Assembly: GCF_030297175.1 (NCBI RefSeq)
Contig: NZ_AP028070.1
Span: 2,418,001-2,482,000 of the forward strand
From: Marinobacter sp. LA51
GTDB lineage: Bacteria; Pseudomonadota; Gammaproteobacteria; Pseudomonadales; Oleiphilaceae
DNA length: 64,000 nucleotides
Direction: 5' to 3'
Under the pieces are notes generated by a model that was not told the origin of the DNA, searched no databases, and saw nothing but the letters and a program-made list of their open reading frames with translations. The position numbers were made by a program, and so were the translations under genes. How positions within the stretch are numbered: position 1 is the first letter of the stretch; the number at the start of each line of letters is the position of its first letter. Positions 55,152 to 63,976 of the stretch are shown one piece after another.

Positions 55152-56444
55152 TCAAGCCCCTTCAGCCACCGATTGCTCTTGCTGAATGCTTTTTAACCGC
55201 TCCACACCCAACCGAACCAGCGGAACGGCCTCTGCGTGATGCAGGTCCTCAGGGATTTTTTGACCATCCGTGTAATAGGCCACCGGCAACCCGGTTTCCA
55301 TGACAAACCCCAGAGACTCGCCCAGGGTAAGGGCTTCGTCAATCTTGGTCATCACGCAGCCCGCAAGATTTGCCATCTTATAGCAATGCCAAACGGATTT
55401 CATGATGCGTGGCTGACTGGTGGCGGATACCACCAGATGAGTGCGAATGTTGTGATGGCTTTGCGCCAACTCCGACAGCTGCTCTTCGTAGCCTTTATCT
55501 GAGCTGGTCAGTCCTGCGGTATCGATCAGCACCATGTGGCGGTCGGACAATTCGTCGAGAATGGAATCCAGCGAGTGGCTTTCGTCAACGACCCGCACCG
55601 GTACATTGAGGATGCGCCCGAACACGAACAGCTGCTCGTGGGCCGCCACCCGGTAACGATCAGTGGTCACCAGCGCCAGTGAATCGGCGCCGTGACGAAG
55701 CACGTAGCGTGCCGCCAGCTTACCAATGGTTGTGGTCTTGCCGGAGCCGGTGGGACCTACCAGAGCGTAGGCGCCGCCCTCGTCCAACCATTCCTCACGG
55801 GCCGTGCGCACGCCGGTGACGAGCATCTTCAGGGACTGCTTCCAGCCCTCGTCGAGCCGGCCGCCTTTATGCCGACGTGACAGAGACGCCGCCAGATCGC
55901 TGCTCAACCCAAACTCCTGCAAACGTTCCGCCAGTCGCTGCTGAACGGCATTGCTGGCAGGTTTGGCAGGCTCAGCCGCCCGACCATGCATCAAATCCCG
56001 TAAGGAGCTGATTTCGGCTCGCATCTGGGCCAGTTCATCTGAATAGCCGGAAGTGCCGCCGTTTGACCGGGCAATCGGCTCCTCGGAATCGGCCATGGCC
56101 GCGTCGCTCAGCTCGGCGAACGATGCGCCAGCATAGCCGGCACCCGCCTGCGCCCGTTTCTCGCGGACGTCACGAATGCGATCCCGAGACCGCCCCAGCT
56201 CGTCTTCCAGGCGACGGTGCTGGTCGGCCTGCATTTCCGCCAACCGCGATCCGTTGGTGGCGGTTTCGGCCTGCTCGCCCAGACGCTGGCGCGCCATATT
56301 CTCGTCGTAGTCCAGTGCCGTCACGATTTCGACGCCGCCATCGACACGGCGATTGGAAAGAATCACGGCATCCGGGCCCATCTGCTCACTGACCTGCTTC
56401 AGCGCCTCTGACATGCTTTGCGCAAAAAACCGTTTTACTTTCAT
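55152..56444 (-). CDS. flhF: Flagellar placement GTPase FlhF
   Basis: A 430-residue SRP-type GTPase that marks the pole for flagellar assembly. The N-terminal B region (MKVKRFFAQSMSEALKQVSEQMGPDAVILSNRRV, quoted in part) is basic and variable. The NG domain has YALVGPTGSGKTTTIGKLAARYV, TTDRYRVAAHEQL, VLIDTAGLTSSDKGYEEQL and MTKIDEALTLGESLGF. FleN stimulates its GTPase in other species. It follows flhA by 60 bases. Confidence 0.95.
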   Translation of the reverse strand: MKVKRFFAQSMSEALKQVSEQMGPDAVILSNRRVDGGVEIVTALDYDENMARQRLGEQAETATNGSRLAEMQADQHRRLEDELGRSRDRIRDVREKRAQAGAGYAGASFAELSDAAMADSEEPIARSNGGTSGYSDELAQMRAEISSLRDLMHGRAAEPAKPASNAVQQRLAERLQEFGLSSDLAASLSRRHKGGRLDEGWKQSLKMLVTGVRTAREEWLDEGGAYALVGPTGSGKTTTIGKLAARYVLRHGADSLALVTTDRYRVAAHEQLFVFGRILNVPVRVVDESHSLDSILDELSDRHMVLIDTAGLTSSDKGYEEQLSELAQSHHNIRTHLVVSATSQPRIMKSVWHCYKMANLAGCVMTKIDEALTLGESLGFVMETGLPVAYYTDGQKIPEDLHHAEAVPLVRLGVERLKSIQQEQSVAEGA

Positions 56445-56504
56445 GCTGCCTCATCCTCCACCGGCACCGCCGCCTGGGCGTTGTCCGTATTGGGGTCCGT
56501 GTGC

Positions 56505-58679
56505 TTACTGGCCAACGGACGCCACGATAGTGATCTGTTTGTTATCCGGGATTTCCTGGTACGAAAGCACGTGCAAACGCTCGACTCCGTAACTCGCAAA
56601 CCGCGCCAGAACCGGCCGAAGCGGCCCTGAGACCAGCAGGATGGCGGGCTTCCCAAGCATTTCCTGGCGCTGCACGCTTTCCTGGAGGGAGCGCTGCAGT
56701 TTTTCCACCATGTTCGGCTCGAGAACCAACCCAATGTCATCCTGACCGCCGGATTGTTGACTCTGTTGAACAGACTTCAGCAATAACTGTTCCAGATCTG
56801 GATCCAGGGTAATAACCGGTATCTCTGCCTCGTTGCCACAGATGCTCTGAACGATCATGCGACGCAGGGACTGTCGGGCTGCTGTGGTCAGCAGTTTCGG
56901 GTCCTGGCTCTTCGGATGCACGTTGACCATGGCCTCGGCAATGGAGCGCATGTCCCGGATCGGCACCTCTTCTTTCAGCAGGTTTTGCAGCACTTTCAGC
57001 AACAGACTGATGGACATCGTAGTCGGCACCAGTTCCTCGGCCAGCTTGGGCGACACTTTCTCCAACTGGTCCAGCCACTTCTGAACTTCCTCGTGACCCA
57101 GCAGTTCATGGGCGTGTTTCTGCAGCACCTGATTGAGATGGGTTGCCACCACAGTGCTGGCATCCACCACGGTATAACCCAGAGTCTGGGCCTGGTCTTT
57201 CTTGTCCGACTCGATCCAGCTGGCATCCAGACCAAAGGCGGGATCTTTACCTTCAATGCCTTCGATCTTGCCGAACACCTGACCCGGGTCGATGGCCAAC
57301 TCCCGCTCCGGGTGGATTTCGGCCTCGGCAATGGTGACGCCCATCAAGGTGATTCGATAAACGTTGGGCATCAGGTCCAGGTTGTCGCGAATGTGAACCG
57401 ACGGCATCAGGAAGCCCAGATCCTGGGACAGCTTTTTGCGCACGCCCTTGATCCGGCTCAGCAGCTGACCACCCTGGGATTTGTCGACCAGGGGGATCAG
57501 CCGGTAGCCGACTTCCAAACCAACAATGTCGACCGTGGCCACGTCGTCCCAGCCCAGCTCTTTGGTCTCACTTGGCGCTGGCAACTCGCGGCCATGATCA
57601 CCATCCCCGCCCGAGGGCAGTTCGCCGCCGGCTGGCCGAGGCATGCCACCGGAACCACCACGCACCGGGAAGGCTCCGTCTTCCTCGACGGTTTGGCGAT
57701 CGTGCTTCCAGATATACCAGGCTGCGCCGGCGGCAAGACTGCCGAGACCCAGGAAGGCAACGTGGGGCATACCTGGAATCAGGCCCAGGATAATCAGGAT
57801 TGTAGCGGCAATGGCCAGGGCCTTGGGCGCACTGAACATCTGACTCAGGATTTGCCCACCCATGTCCTGGCTGGAGGTTACCCGGGTCACCATGATGGCA
57901 GCGGAGGTAGAGAGCAGCAGCGACGGGATCTGGGCGACCAGGCCATCACCGATGGTCAGCAGGGCGTAACGCTCCACTGCCAACCCGAAGGTCAGATCGT
58001 GTTGCAGCATACCGATGGCAACACCACCGATGATGTTGATGGCCAGAATCAGCAGGCCGGCAACCGCATCGCCTTTCACGAATTTGGAAGCACCGTCCAT
58101 GGAACCGTAGAAGTCGGCTTCCTGAGCAATTTCCGAGCGGCGGTGCTTGGCTTCGTCCTGATTGATCAGGCCGGCGTTCAGGTCGGCATCGATCGCCATC
58201 TGCTTGCCGGGCATGGCGTCCAGAGTAAAGCGGGCGCTGACTTCCGAGACCCGGCCGGCACCTTTGGTCACCACCAGGAAGTTGATGATCATCAGGATGG
58301 CGAACACCACCAGACCGACCGCGTAGTTGCCGCCGATCAGCACTTCACCAAAGGACTCGATGACCTTACCGGCAGCGTCGCCACCCTCGTGCCCTTCCAA
58401 CAGTACGATCCGGGTTGAGGCCACGTTCAGGGCCAGCCGCAACAGTGTTGCTACCAGCAGTACGGTCGGGAAAGACGCGAACTCCATTGGACGCATCGCG
58501 TAGACACACACCAGCAGGATCACAATGGACAGGGTGATGTTGAAGGTAAAGAAGACGTCCAGAAGGAATGCCGGCATGGGCAGGATCATCATGCCCAGCA
58601 GCCCCATCAGCATGACCGGGACACCGAGGTTTCCCCGCGTCAGGGATTTGACGTTATTAAGGACTAAAGCTCTGTCCAT
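56505..58679 (-). CDS. flhA: Flagellar export gate protein FlhA
   Basis: A 724-residue export gate subunit. Eight N-terminal helices carry the FHIPEP-type signature around RFTLDAMPGKQMAIDADLNAGLINQDEAKHRR, quoted in part. A cytoplasmic domain from about residue 340 binds chaperone-substrate complexes. An insert rich in Gly/Pro (GGSGGMPRPAGGELPSGGDGDHG) links the two parts. It heads the flhA-flhF-fleN-fliA run and has a sigma-54-like promoter about 75 bases upstream. Confidence 0.97.
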   Translation of the reverse strand: MDRALVLNNVKSLTRGNLGVPVMLMGLLGMMILPMPAFLLDVFFTFNITLSIVILLVCVYAMRPMEFASFPTVLLVATLLRLALNVASTRIVLLEGHEGGDAAGKVIESFGEVLIGGNYAVGLVVFAILMIINFLVVTKGAGRVSEVSARFTLDAMPGKQMAIDADLNAGLINQDEAKHRRSEIAQEADFYGSMDGASKFVKGDAVAGLLILAINIIGGVAIGMLQHDLTFGLAVERYALLTIGDGLVAQIPSLLLSTSAAIMVTRVTSSQDMGGQILSQMFSAPKALAIAATILIILGLIPGMPHVAFLGLGSLAAGAAWYIWKHDRQTVEEDGAFPVRGGSGGMPRPAGGELPSGGDGDHGRELPAPSETKELGWDDVATVDIVGLEVGYRLIPLVDKSQGGQLLSRIKGVRKKLSQDLGFLMPSVHIRDNLDLMPNVYRITLMGVTIAEAEIHPERELAIDPGQVFGKIEGIEGKDPAFGLDASWIESDKKDQAQTLGYTVVDASTVVATHLNQVLQKHAHELLGHEEVQKWLDQLEKVSPKLAEELVPTTMSISLLLKVLQNLLKEEVPIRDMRSIAEAMVNVHPKSQDPKLLTTAARQSLRRMIVQSICGNEAEIPVITLDPDLEQLLLKSVQQSQQSGGQDDIGLVLEPNMVEKLQRSLQESVQRQEMLGKPAILLVSGPLRPVLARFASYGVERLHVLSYQEIPDNKQITIVASVGQ

Positions 58680-58763
58680 GCCGGATACTTCTCCGATTGG
58701 CTGTGCGTGACCGCGTGCTCAGGGTCGAAAACCTGACGCAAAGGCGTCGTTTCAGAGAGGTGT

Positions 58764-58779
58764 GGCAAGATCCGTACCA
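58764..58779 (-). promoter_or_regulatory. Sigma-54-like promoter of flhA
   Basis: Minus strand TGGTACGGATCTTGCC matches the TGGCACG-N4-TTGC consensus with one change and exact GG-N10-GC spacing. Transcription from near 58753 leaves about 75 bases before the flhA ATG. Control of flhA by sigma-54 and FleQ is known in Pseudomonas. Confidence 0.75.
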
Positions 58780-58818
58780 CTCCTTACTCAATTTCCATGA
58801 GCTTTCCGAGAGTGTCGC

Positions 58819-58847
58819 CTGACGTACCCGCCCAGATGCGGTATCCT
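58819..58847 (+). promoter_or_regulatory. Possible sigma-70 promoter of upp
   Basis: Plus strand CTGACG (58819-58824), 17-base spacer, TATCCT (58842-58847). Predicted start near 58854, about 52 bases before the upp ATG. Confidence 0.45.
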
Positions 58848-58905
58848 TGCGCCATTTGAACGCGCCGCAAATCCATTTAAGACAAACCAGACTCACAGGT
58901 GACCC

Positions 58906-59544
58906 ATGCCAATTCACGAGGTTAAACATCCCCTGATCCAGCACAAACTCGGCCTTATGCGCCGGTCGGACATCAGCACCAAGAATTTCCGTGAGCTGGC
59001 ACAAGAAGTTGGCGCCCTGCTGACTTACGAAGCGACAAAAGATTTCAATCTGCAGGAAAAGACCATCGAAGGCTGGGCCGGACCGGTCAAGGTTGAGCAG
59101 ATCCACGGCAAGAAGATCACCATTGTTCCGATCCTGCGTGCTGGCCTCGGCATGCTGGACGGTGTTCTGAGCCTGATCCCGGTCGCGCGGGTGAGTGTGG
59201 TCGGCCAGATCCGTAACGAGGAAACCCTGGAAGCCAGCACCTACCTGGAAAAGCTGGTCGGCGAACTGGACCAGCGTATGGCCCTGATCGTGGACCCGAT
59301 GCTCGCCACCGGTGGCTCAATGATTTCGACCATCGACCTGCTGAAGAAAGCCGGCAGCACCGAAATCCGTGCCCTGATCCTGGTTGCGGCGCCTGAGGGT
59401 GTTGAGAAGGTACTGGAAGCGCACCCGGACGTATCCATCTACACCGCATCTGTGGACGAGCGCCTGAACGAGAAAGGCTACATCCTGCCGGGTCTGGGCG
59501 ATGCCGGTGACAAGATCTTCGGCACCAAGCAGAAGGACGTCTGA
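58906..59544 (+). CDS. upp: Uracil phosphoribosyltransferase
   Basis: A 212-residue salvage enzyme making UMP from uracil and PRPP. Recognised by [18 protein letters not shown] at the start, [15 protein letters not shown], the PRPP loop [17 protein letters not shown] near residue 130, and the uracil-binding C-terminus [17 protein letters not shown]. It is followed after 2 bases by the uracil permease gene, so uptake and salvage are co-expressed. Confidence 0.96.
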   Translation: MPIHEVKHPLIQHKLGLMRRSDISTKNFRELAQEVGALLTYEATKDFNLQEKTIEGWAGPVKVEQIHGKKITIVPILRAGLGMLDGVLSLIPVARVSVVGQIRNEETLEASTYLEKLVGELDQRMALIVDPMLATGGSMISTIDLLKKAGSTEIRALILVAAPEGVEKVLEAHPDVSIYTASVDERLNEKGYILPGLGDAGDKIFGTKQKDV

Positions 59545-59546
59545 GC

Positions 59547-60803
59547 ATGCAAGAACACACTAACGAACCGGCCTGGAAACAGGCACTAGCCGGTTCCCAG
59601 ATGCTGCTGGTGGCTTTCGGCGCCCTGGTGCTGATGCCACTGATCACAGGGCTGGACCCGAACGTCGCCCTGTTCACCGCCGGCATGGGCACCATCGTGT
59701 TTCATATTGTCACTGGCGGCCAGATTCCGATCTTCCTGGCGTCGTCCTTTGCCTTCATTGCGCCGGTCATTGCCTCCAAGGGCCGATTCGGCATGGAAGA
59801 GACCCTGGGCGGCTTGATGGCAGCCGGCATTCTGTACATCTTCCTGAGCGGCTTGGTTCGCCTGCGCGGCACCGGCTTTGTACGCGCTTTGCTGCCGCCC
59901 GTAGTCATCGGCCCGGTTATCATGACCATCGGCCTCGGCTTGGCGCCGGTTGCCGTACACATGGCTTCCGGCCGCACCGGCGACGGTTCCAGCCAGCTGA
60001 TCCCTTACGATACCGCTATCTGGATCGCGATGATTTCCCTGGGCGTGACCATCATCATGTCTGTTTGGGCGAAGGGCATCTTCCGCCTGATCCCGATCAT
60101 GTTTGGTGTCATCACCGGCTACGTACTGTCTGCCTTTGCTGGCATCGTCGACACTACGCCCATCCAGGAAGCGCCCTGGCTGGCGGTACCGAACTTCGTT
60201 GCGCCTGAATTCAGCTGGGGTGCCATCCTGTTCATGATTCCGGTGGCCATCGCCCCGGCCATTGAGCACATCGGCGACGTTCTGGCCATTGGCAACGTCA
60301 CCCGCAAGAACTTCCTGGAAAAGCCGGGCCTGCACCGCACACTTCTGGGCGACGGCCTGGCCACCAGCGCCGCAGCGGCCCTGGGTGGACCACCCAACAC
60401 CACCTACTCGGAAGTTACCGGTGCAGTCATGCTGACCAAGAACTTCAACCCGCGGGTTATGTGGTGGGCCGCCGTAGTTGCCATCGTGCTGGCGTTCGTT
60501 GGCAAGTTTGGCGCCGCCCTGCAAACCATTCCGGTGCCGGTTATGGGCGGCATCCTGTGCCTGCTGTTCGGCTCCATCGCGGTGGTCGGCCTGAACACCC
60601 TGATCCGCCACCAGGTGGATCTGTCCCAGTCCCGTAACCTGGTGATCGTGGGCGTGACCCTGGTATTCGGTATTGGCGGCATGGTGCTGGGCCACCTGGA
60701 AGGCATTGCCCTTTGTGCGGTCGCAGCCATCATCCTGAACCTGATCCTGCCCGGCAGCCGCGAGGCTTGGGGCAAAGCGGTGTATGAGCAGCAAGCCGAC
60801 TGA
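59547..60803 (+). CDS. uraA: Uracil permease (NCS2 family)
   Basis: A 418-residue polytopic transporter (about 12-14 helices) of the nucleobase-cation symporter-2 family, expected to bring in uracil with protons. Seen are QMLLVAFGALVLMPLITGLDPNVALFTAG, FLASSFAFIAPV, and IAPAIEHIGDVLAIGNVTRKNFLEKPGLHRTLLGDGLATSAAAALGGPPNTTYSEVTG, cited in part as the conserved NCS2 core. Coupled to upp; its last 20 bases overlap the next gene in another frame. Confidence 0.93.
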   Translation: MQEHTNEPAWKQALAGSQMLLVAFGALVLMPLITGLDPNVALFTAGMGTIVFHIVTGGQIPIFLASSFAFIAPVIASKGRFGMEETLGGLMAAGILYIFLSGLVRLRGTGFVRALLPPVVIGPVIMTIGLGLAPVAVHMASGRTGDGSSQLIPYDTAIWIAMISLGVTIIMSVWAKGIFRLIPIMFGVITGYVLSAFAGIVDTTPIQEAPWLAVPNFVAPEFSWGAILFMIPVAIAPAIEHIGDVLAIGNVTRKNFLEKPGLHRTLLGDGLATSAAAALGGPPNTTYSEVTGAVMLTKNFNPRVMWWAAVVAIVLAFVGKFGAALQTIPVPVMGGILCLLFGSIAVVGLNTLIRHQVDLSQSRNLVIVGVTLVFGIGGMVLGHLEGIALCAVAAIILNLILPGSREAWGKAVYEQQAD

Positions 60804-61656
60804 TAGCTCCGGCATCAGTTTCACCGCCCTCTATACCGGTGCCGTCTGGCACCGGTATGGTCTCTCCGACGACATCCTCGCCACTGAACAGGGCCGCTGG
60901 CTCTTCCACCTGATGACCCCGTTCGAATCCGCCAGCAAGGCGGCCATCGGCGGCAATATCCGAACCTTCCTGCTGCAACGCCATTTAATCATGGACCACC
61001 TGATTGATCAGGCAATTCACGACACCGGCACAACTCAGGTTCTGGAAATAGCCTGCGGCATGTCCCCCAGAGGACTTAGATTGCGGCAACGGCATCCCCT
61101 GATGCACATGGTGGAAGCCGACCTTCCCGACATGGCCGGACGAAAAGCGATGCGGCTTCTGGCGGCGGGCCGCCTGGGCGACCATCATCAGGTTACGCCC
61201 ATCGATATCCTGGCCGACCACGGCGAATACCAGATCGAAAAAGTCATTGATCGCGTGTTCGACAACGCCAAACCGGTGATCATCGTCACCGAGGGCCTGA
61301 CCAGCTACTTCTCACTGGATGTCATCAGCGACTTCTGGCGCCGCCTGGCGAAGGTCATGGCTGATCGCCCCGGTTCGCTCTACCTTACCGAAAGCTACTA
61401 CCGCCCCACGCAACCCTTGCTGAACGGCACCCTCAAGGCACTGGGCGCCCTCCTCGGCACCGCCACTCGCAGTCAGGTATCGTTCCACTTCCAAACTGAC
61501 GACGAAGCCCAGCGCCATTTTCTGTCCTGTGGTTTCGACTCAGCCACCGTCCACGATCCACGGGCCTGGTACGGCACACTACCGATACCCAAGAGTCGCG
61601 GGGAGCCTATGGTTCGGGTTATTGCCTGTAGCTCCGGAGCAGAACCGTCACACTGA
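60784..61656 (+). CDS. Class I SAM-dependent methyltransferase (leucine carboxyl methyltransferase-like)
   Basis: A 290-residue protein of the LCM-like methyltransferase group. The SAM-binding motif reads VLEIACGMSPRGLRL near residue 87, followed by HMVEADLPDMAGRKAMRLL and VIIVTEGLTSYFSLDVISDFW, a pattern shared with PF04072-type enzymes acting on carboxylates or small molecules. The substrate is not known. It starts inside the end of uraA (20-base overlap), so it is probably translated from the upp-uraA message. Nothing in the sequence ties it to pyrimidine salvage. Confidence 0.78.
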   Translation: MSSKPTDSSGISFTALYTGAVWHRYGLSDDILATEQGRWLFHLMTPFESASKAAIGGNIRTFLLQRHLIMDHLIDQAIHDTGTTQVLEIACGMSPRGLRLRQRHPLMHMVEADLPDMAGRKAMRLLAAGRLGDHHQVTPIDILADHGEYQIEKVIDRVFDNAKPVIIVTEGLTSYFSLDVISDFWRRLAKVMADRPGSLYLTESYYRPTQPLLNGTLKALGALLGTATRSQVSFHFQTDDEAQRHFLSCGFDSATVHDPRAWYGTLPIPKSRGEPMVRVIACSSGAEPSH

Positions 61657-61686
61657 TACCCTAGCCTGATAGCTGGGGAGTATGGC

Positions 61687-61788
61687 GTTTGTGGGCCGCG
61701 CTCCCAAAAACCGCTACGAGCACGTCCATGTGCGCTTGTTTCCGGCCATCCTTGGCCTCCAACATTTTTGGGAGCGCGGCCCACAAAC
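61687..61788 (-). repeat. Palindromic element A (24-bp stem, folded core)
   Basis: Perfect 24-base arms at 61687-61710 and 61765-61788 (outer part GTTTGTGGGCCGCGC) enclose 54 bases. On the minus strand this core forms GGCC-AAGGAT-GGCC (61744-61757) and GCAC-ATGGAC-GTGC (61720-61733). The core matches that of element B in opposite orientation; the arms do not. It lies between convergent genes. Confidence 0.85.
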
Positions 61789-61871
61789 ACCTTTCAGCAC
61801 CATCGATATCGCCAAAAAGACAGATCGATTCACCGGCGGGAGTCTTGTTGATATAACGCAGTAAGTCCGAC

Positions 61872-61981
61872 GTGGAGGTGCGGGAAGGCTTTCCAAAACT
61901 GTGCGGAGCCATGGATGGCGGAGCTCAAGCGTCACATGGACGTGCTTGAGCGGGTTTTGGAAAGCCTTCCCGCACGTCCAC
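61872..61981 (+). repeat. Palindromic element B (22-bp stem, same core inverted)
   Basis: Perfect 22-base arms at 61878-61899 and 61954-61975 (outer part GTGCGGGAAGGC) extend to 28 pairs with one mismatch. On the plus strand the core forms GCC-ATGGAT-GGC (61908-61919) and a longer hairpin GCTCAAG/CTTGAGC (61923-61951) topped by CAC-ATGGAC-GTG. The gene-free region 61657-62014 holds elements A and B, 83 bases of plain sequence between them, and nothing else I recognise. Confidence 0.85.
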
Positions 61982-62014
61982 TGGCACCAACTTTGAAGGC
62001 TAGGCGCTCAAGAG

Positions 62015-63151
62015 CTAAACATCGCGCCGCAAGTCCGAAGGAATCGGGAACTTAGGCATGCCAGGTTTCTCCCCACGCCCCTTGCGGAACTGCCGGAGCT
62101 GGAACACGTAGGCCAGAACCTGGGCGATGGCCATGTAGAGGCCGTCGGGGATCTCGTCGCCGATGTCGGCGTTGTGGTAGGTCGCTCGGGTGAGCGGAGG
62201 CGTGCGCAGCACTTCCACCTTGTGCTCGCGGGCGATTTCCATGATCTTGAAGGCCACCTCGTCGGCCCCCTTGGCCACCACTATCGGCGCCGCCATGGAT
62301 TTCTGATCGTACTTCAGTGCCACCGCATAGTGAGTCGGGTTGGTGATCACCACGTCGGCAGTCGGTACGTCCTGCATCATGCGACGCTGGGCCATCTCGC
62401 GCTGGAGCTGCCGGATCTTGCCTTTGACTTCCGGCTTGCCCTCGGTGTCCTTGTACTCGTCCTTCACCTCCTGCTTGGTCATTCGCAGTTTTTTCTGGTG
62501 ATCGTAAATCTGGAACGGTACGTCGATCAGCGCAATGATGATGGTGGCGCAGGACAACAGGAAGAAACTCCAGCCCAGCGTCCACAAAACGTGCTCCATG
62601 GCCGGAACAGCCGGCTCCTCGGCGATGCTGAGCAGGTCTTCAGTTCTGAGGTTCAGGATGAGAACGGCCACCGACATCACCAAACCGACTTTGGCGATGG
62701 CCTTTACCAACTCGATCAACGAGCGGGCGGAGAACATGCGGCCCAGGCCCTTGATGGGGTTCATACGGTTCAGCTTGGGCGCAATCGCTTTGCCGCTAAA
62801 CAGCAGGCCGCCAATGCCGATGGAGCCGAAGATTGCGGCAATCAGCAAGACCACGAGAATCGGAGATAACGCCCAGGCGGCCTCTTTCGCGGAGGCAATG
62901 AGCTGAACACTCATGTGACGGGTATCGAAGATCGCCGAGCGCTCCAGCACAAAACTGTCGCGCATGATGCCTTCCAGGCTGGCACCCAAGCTGGAGCCGA
63001 ACATCAGCAGGCCGCCAGCGCCCGCCATCAGCACAGCCATGGTGGCCAGCTCACGGGAACGGGCGGTCTGGCCCTCGTCCTTGGCTTTTTCAAGCCTTCG
63101 GGGCGTGGCCTCTTCCGTTTTTTCCTGACTGTTGTCGTTCTCTTCGGCCAT
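62015..63151 (-). CDS. flhB: Flagellar export switch protein FlhB
   Basis: A 378-residue export apparatus protein. The N-terminus is polar (EENDNSQEKTEEATPRRLEKAKDEGQ), followed by four helices, then the cytoplasmic domain with the autocleavage site VVITNPTHYAVALKYDQKSMAAPIVVAKG near residue 270 (N-P-T-H intact). Cleavage switches export from rod/hook to filament substrates with FliK. It follows fliR by 36 bases. In Pseudomonas flhB lies close to flhA; here upp, uraA, a methyltransferase and two palindromes stand between. Confidence 0.96.
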   Translation of the reverse strand: MAEENDNSQEKTEEATPRRLEKAKDEGQTARSRELATMAVLMAGAGGLLMFGSSLGASLEGIMRDSFVLERSAIFDTRHMSVQLIASAKEAAWALSPILVVLLIAAIFGSIGIGGLLFSGKAIAPKLNRMNPIKGLGRMFSARSLIELVKAIAKVGLVMSVAVLILNLRTEDLLSIAEEPAVPAMEHVLWTLGWSFFLLSCATIIIALIDVPFQIYDHQKKLRMTKQEVKDEYKDTEGKPEVKGKIRQLQREMAQRRMMQDVPTADVVITNPTHYAVALKYDQKSMAAPIVVAKGADEVAFKIMEIAREHKVEVLRTPPLTRATYHNADIGDEIPDGLYMAIAQVLAYVFQLRQFRKGRGEKPGMPKFPIPSDLRRDV

Positions 63152-63187
63152 GGTTCAGCGTCTTCGGAAGCTAAAGGAGAAAGGCCT

Positions 63188-63973
63188 TTACGGCCGTCCC
63201 TGCAACTGCCTCATGAATTCAAAGGTCTCCCGCGTGTACTGATCAAAGTGCGGCAGAAAGTTGGCGTGCAGTACCCAGATGGAAAATAATCCAAAAATCA
63301 GGCCAATCGGGAAACCCAGGGCGAAGATGTTCATTTGGGGCGCCGCACGGGTCATCACGCCAAATGAGATGCTTACGATAAGCACCGCAGTGACTGCCGG
63401 CAGTGCCAGCAGCATGGCGGAGGCAAACATCCAGCTGATGCGATGGGCCAGATCCCAGACGCCTCCCTGCCCCAGGCCTTCCAGGCCGATGGGTAAGGTC
63501 CGGAAACTTTCAATGAATACCTCGAAGACGGCCAGATGACCGTTCATGGCCAGGAACAGCAACGTGATAGTGATGGTGTAAATCTGCGACAGCACCGGGA
63601 CATTAACGCCGTTGGCCGGGTCCACCATGGACGCGAACCCCAGACCCATCTGCATGGCGATCATCTGGCCGGCGACGACAAATAACTGCCACAGGGCCGT
63701 TAAGGCGAAGCCCAGGCCGACACCGATCAGGATCTGCTGCAGCGTGATCACCACAGCATCGGCACTGAGCGCTTCAACTTGTGGGACTGGCGGAATGAGC
63801 GGAACAATCAGGATGGTCATCAGCAGCGCCAGGCCCAGACGAACCCGGGCCGGCACCAGCTGGGTGCCGAAGATGGGGATCACCATCAGGAAACTGGCCA
63901 GCCGGAACAGCGGCCACAGGTGCTGGCCTACCCACTGCCCCAGCAGATCCGCACTGAATTCCGCTGGTATCAT
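63188..63973 (-). CDS. fliR: Flagellar export protein FliR
   Basis: A 261-residue membrane protein of the export gate, about six helices, forming the FliPQR core complex. Recognised by FRLASFLMVIPIFGTQLVPARVRLGLALLMT, GQMIAMQMGLGFASMVDPANGVNVPVLSQ and a C-terminus with LPHFDQYTRETFEFM. Three bases separate its ATG from the fliQ stop, and flhB follows. The gene is complete. Confidence 0.95.
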   Translation of the reverse strand: MIPAEFSADLLGQWVGQHLWPLFRLASFLMVIPIFGTQLVPARVRLGLALLMTILIVPLIPPVPQVEALSADAVVITLQQILIGVGLGFALTALWQLFVVAGQMIAMQMGLGFASMVDPANGVNVPVLSQIYTITITLLFLAMNGHLAVFEVFIESFRTLPIGLEGLGQGGVWDLAHRISWMFASAMLLALPAVTAVLIVSISFGVMTRAAPQMNIFALGFPIGLIFGLFSIWVLHANFLPHFDQYTRETFEFMRQLQGRP

Positions 63974-63976
63974 CCG

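Noticed and set aside
56916..58418. A 500-codon plus-strand open frame inside flhA
   Set aside because: Antisense shadow of flhA, His/Gln-rich composition typical of reverse-frame translation.
59586..60824. A 412-codon minus-strand open frame over uraA
   Set aside because: Antisense shadow of the permease, with unlikely composition (His, Gln, Asp rich) and no family resemblance.
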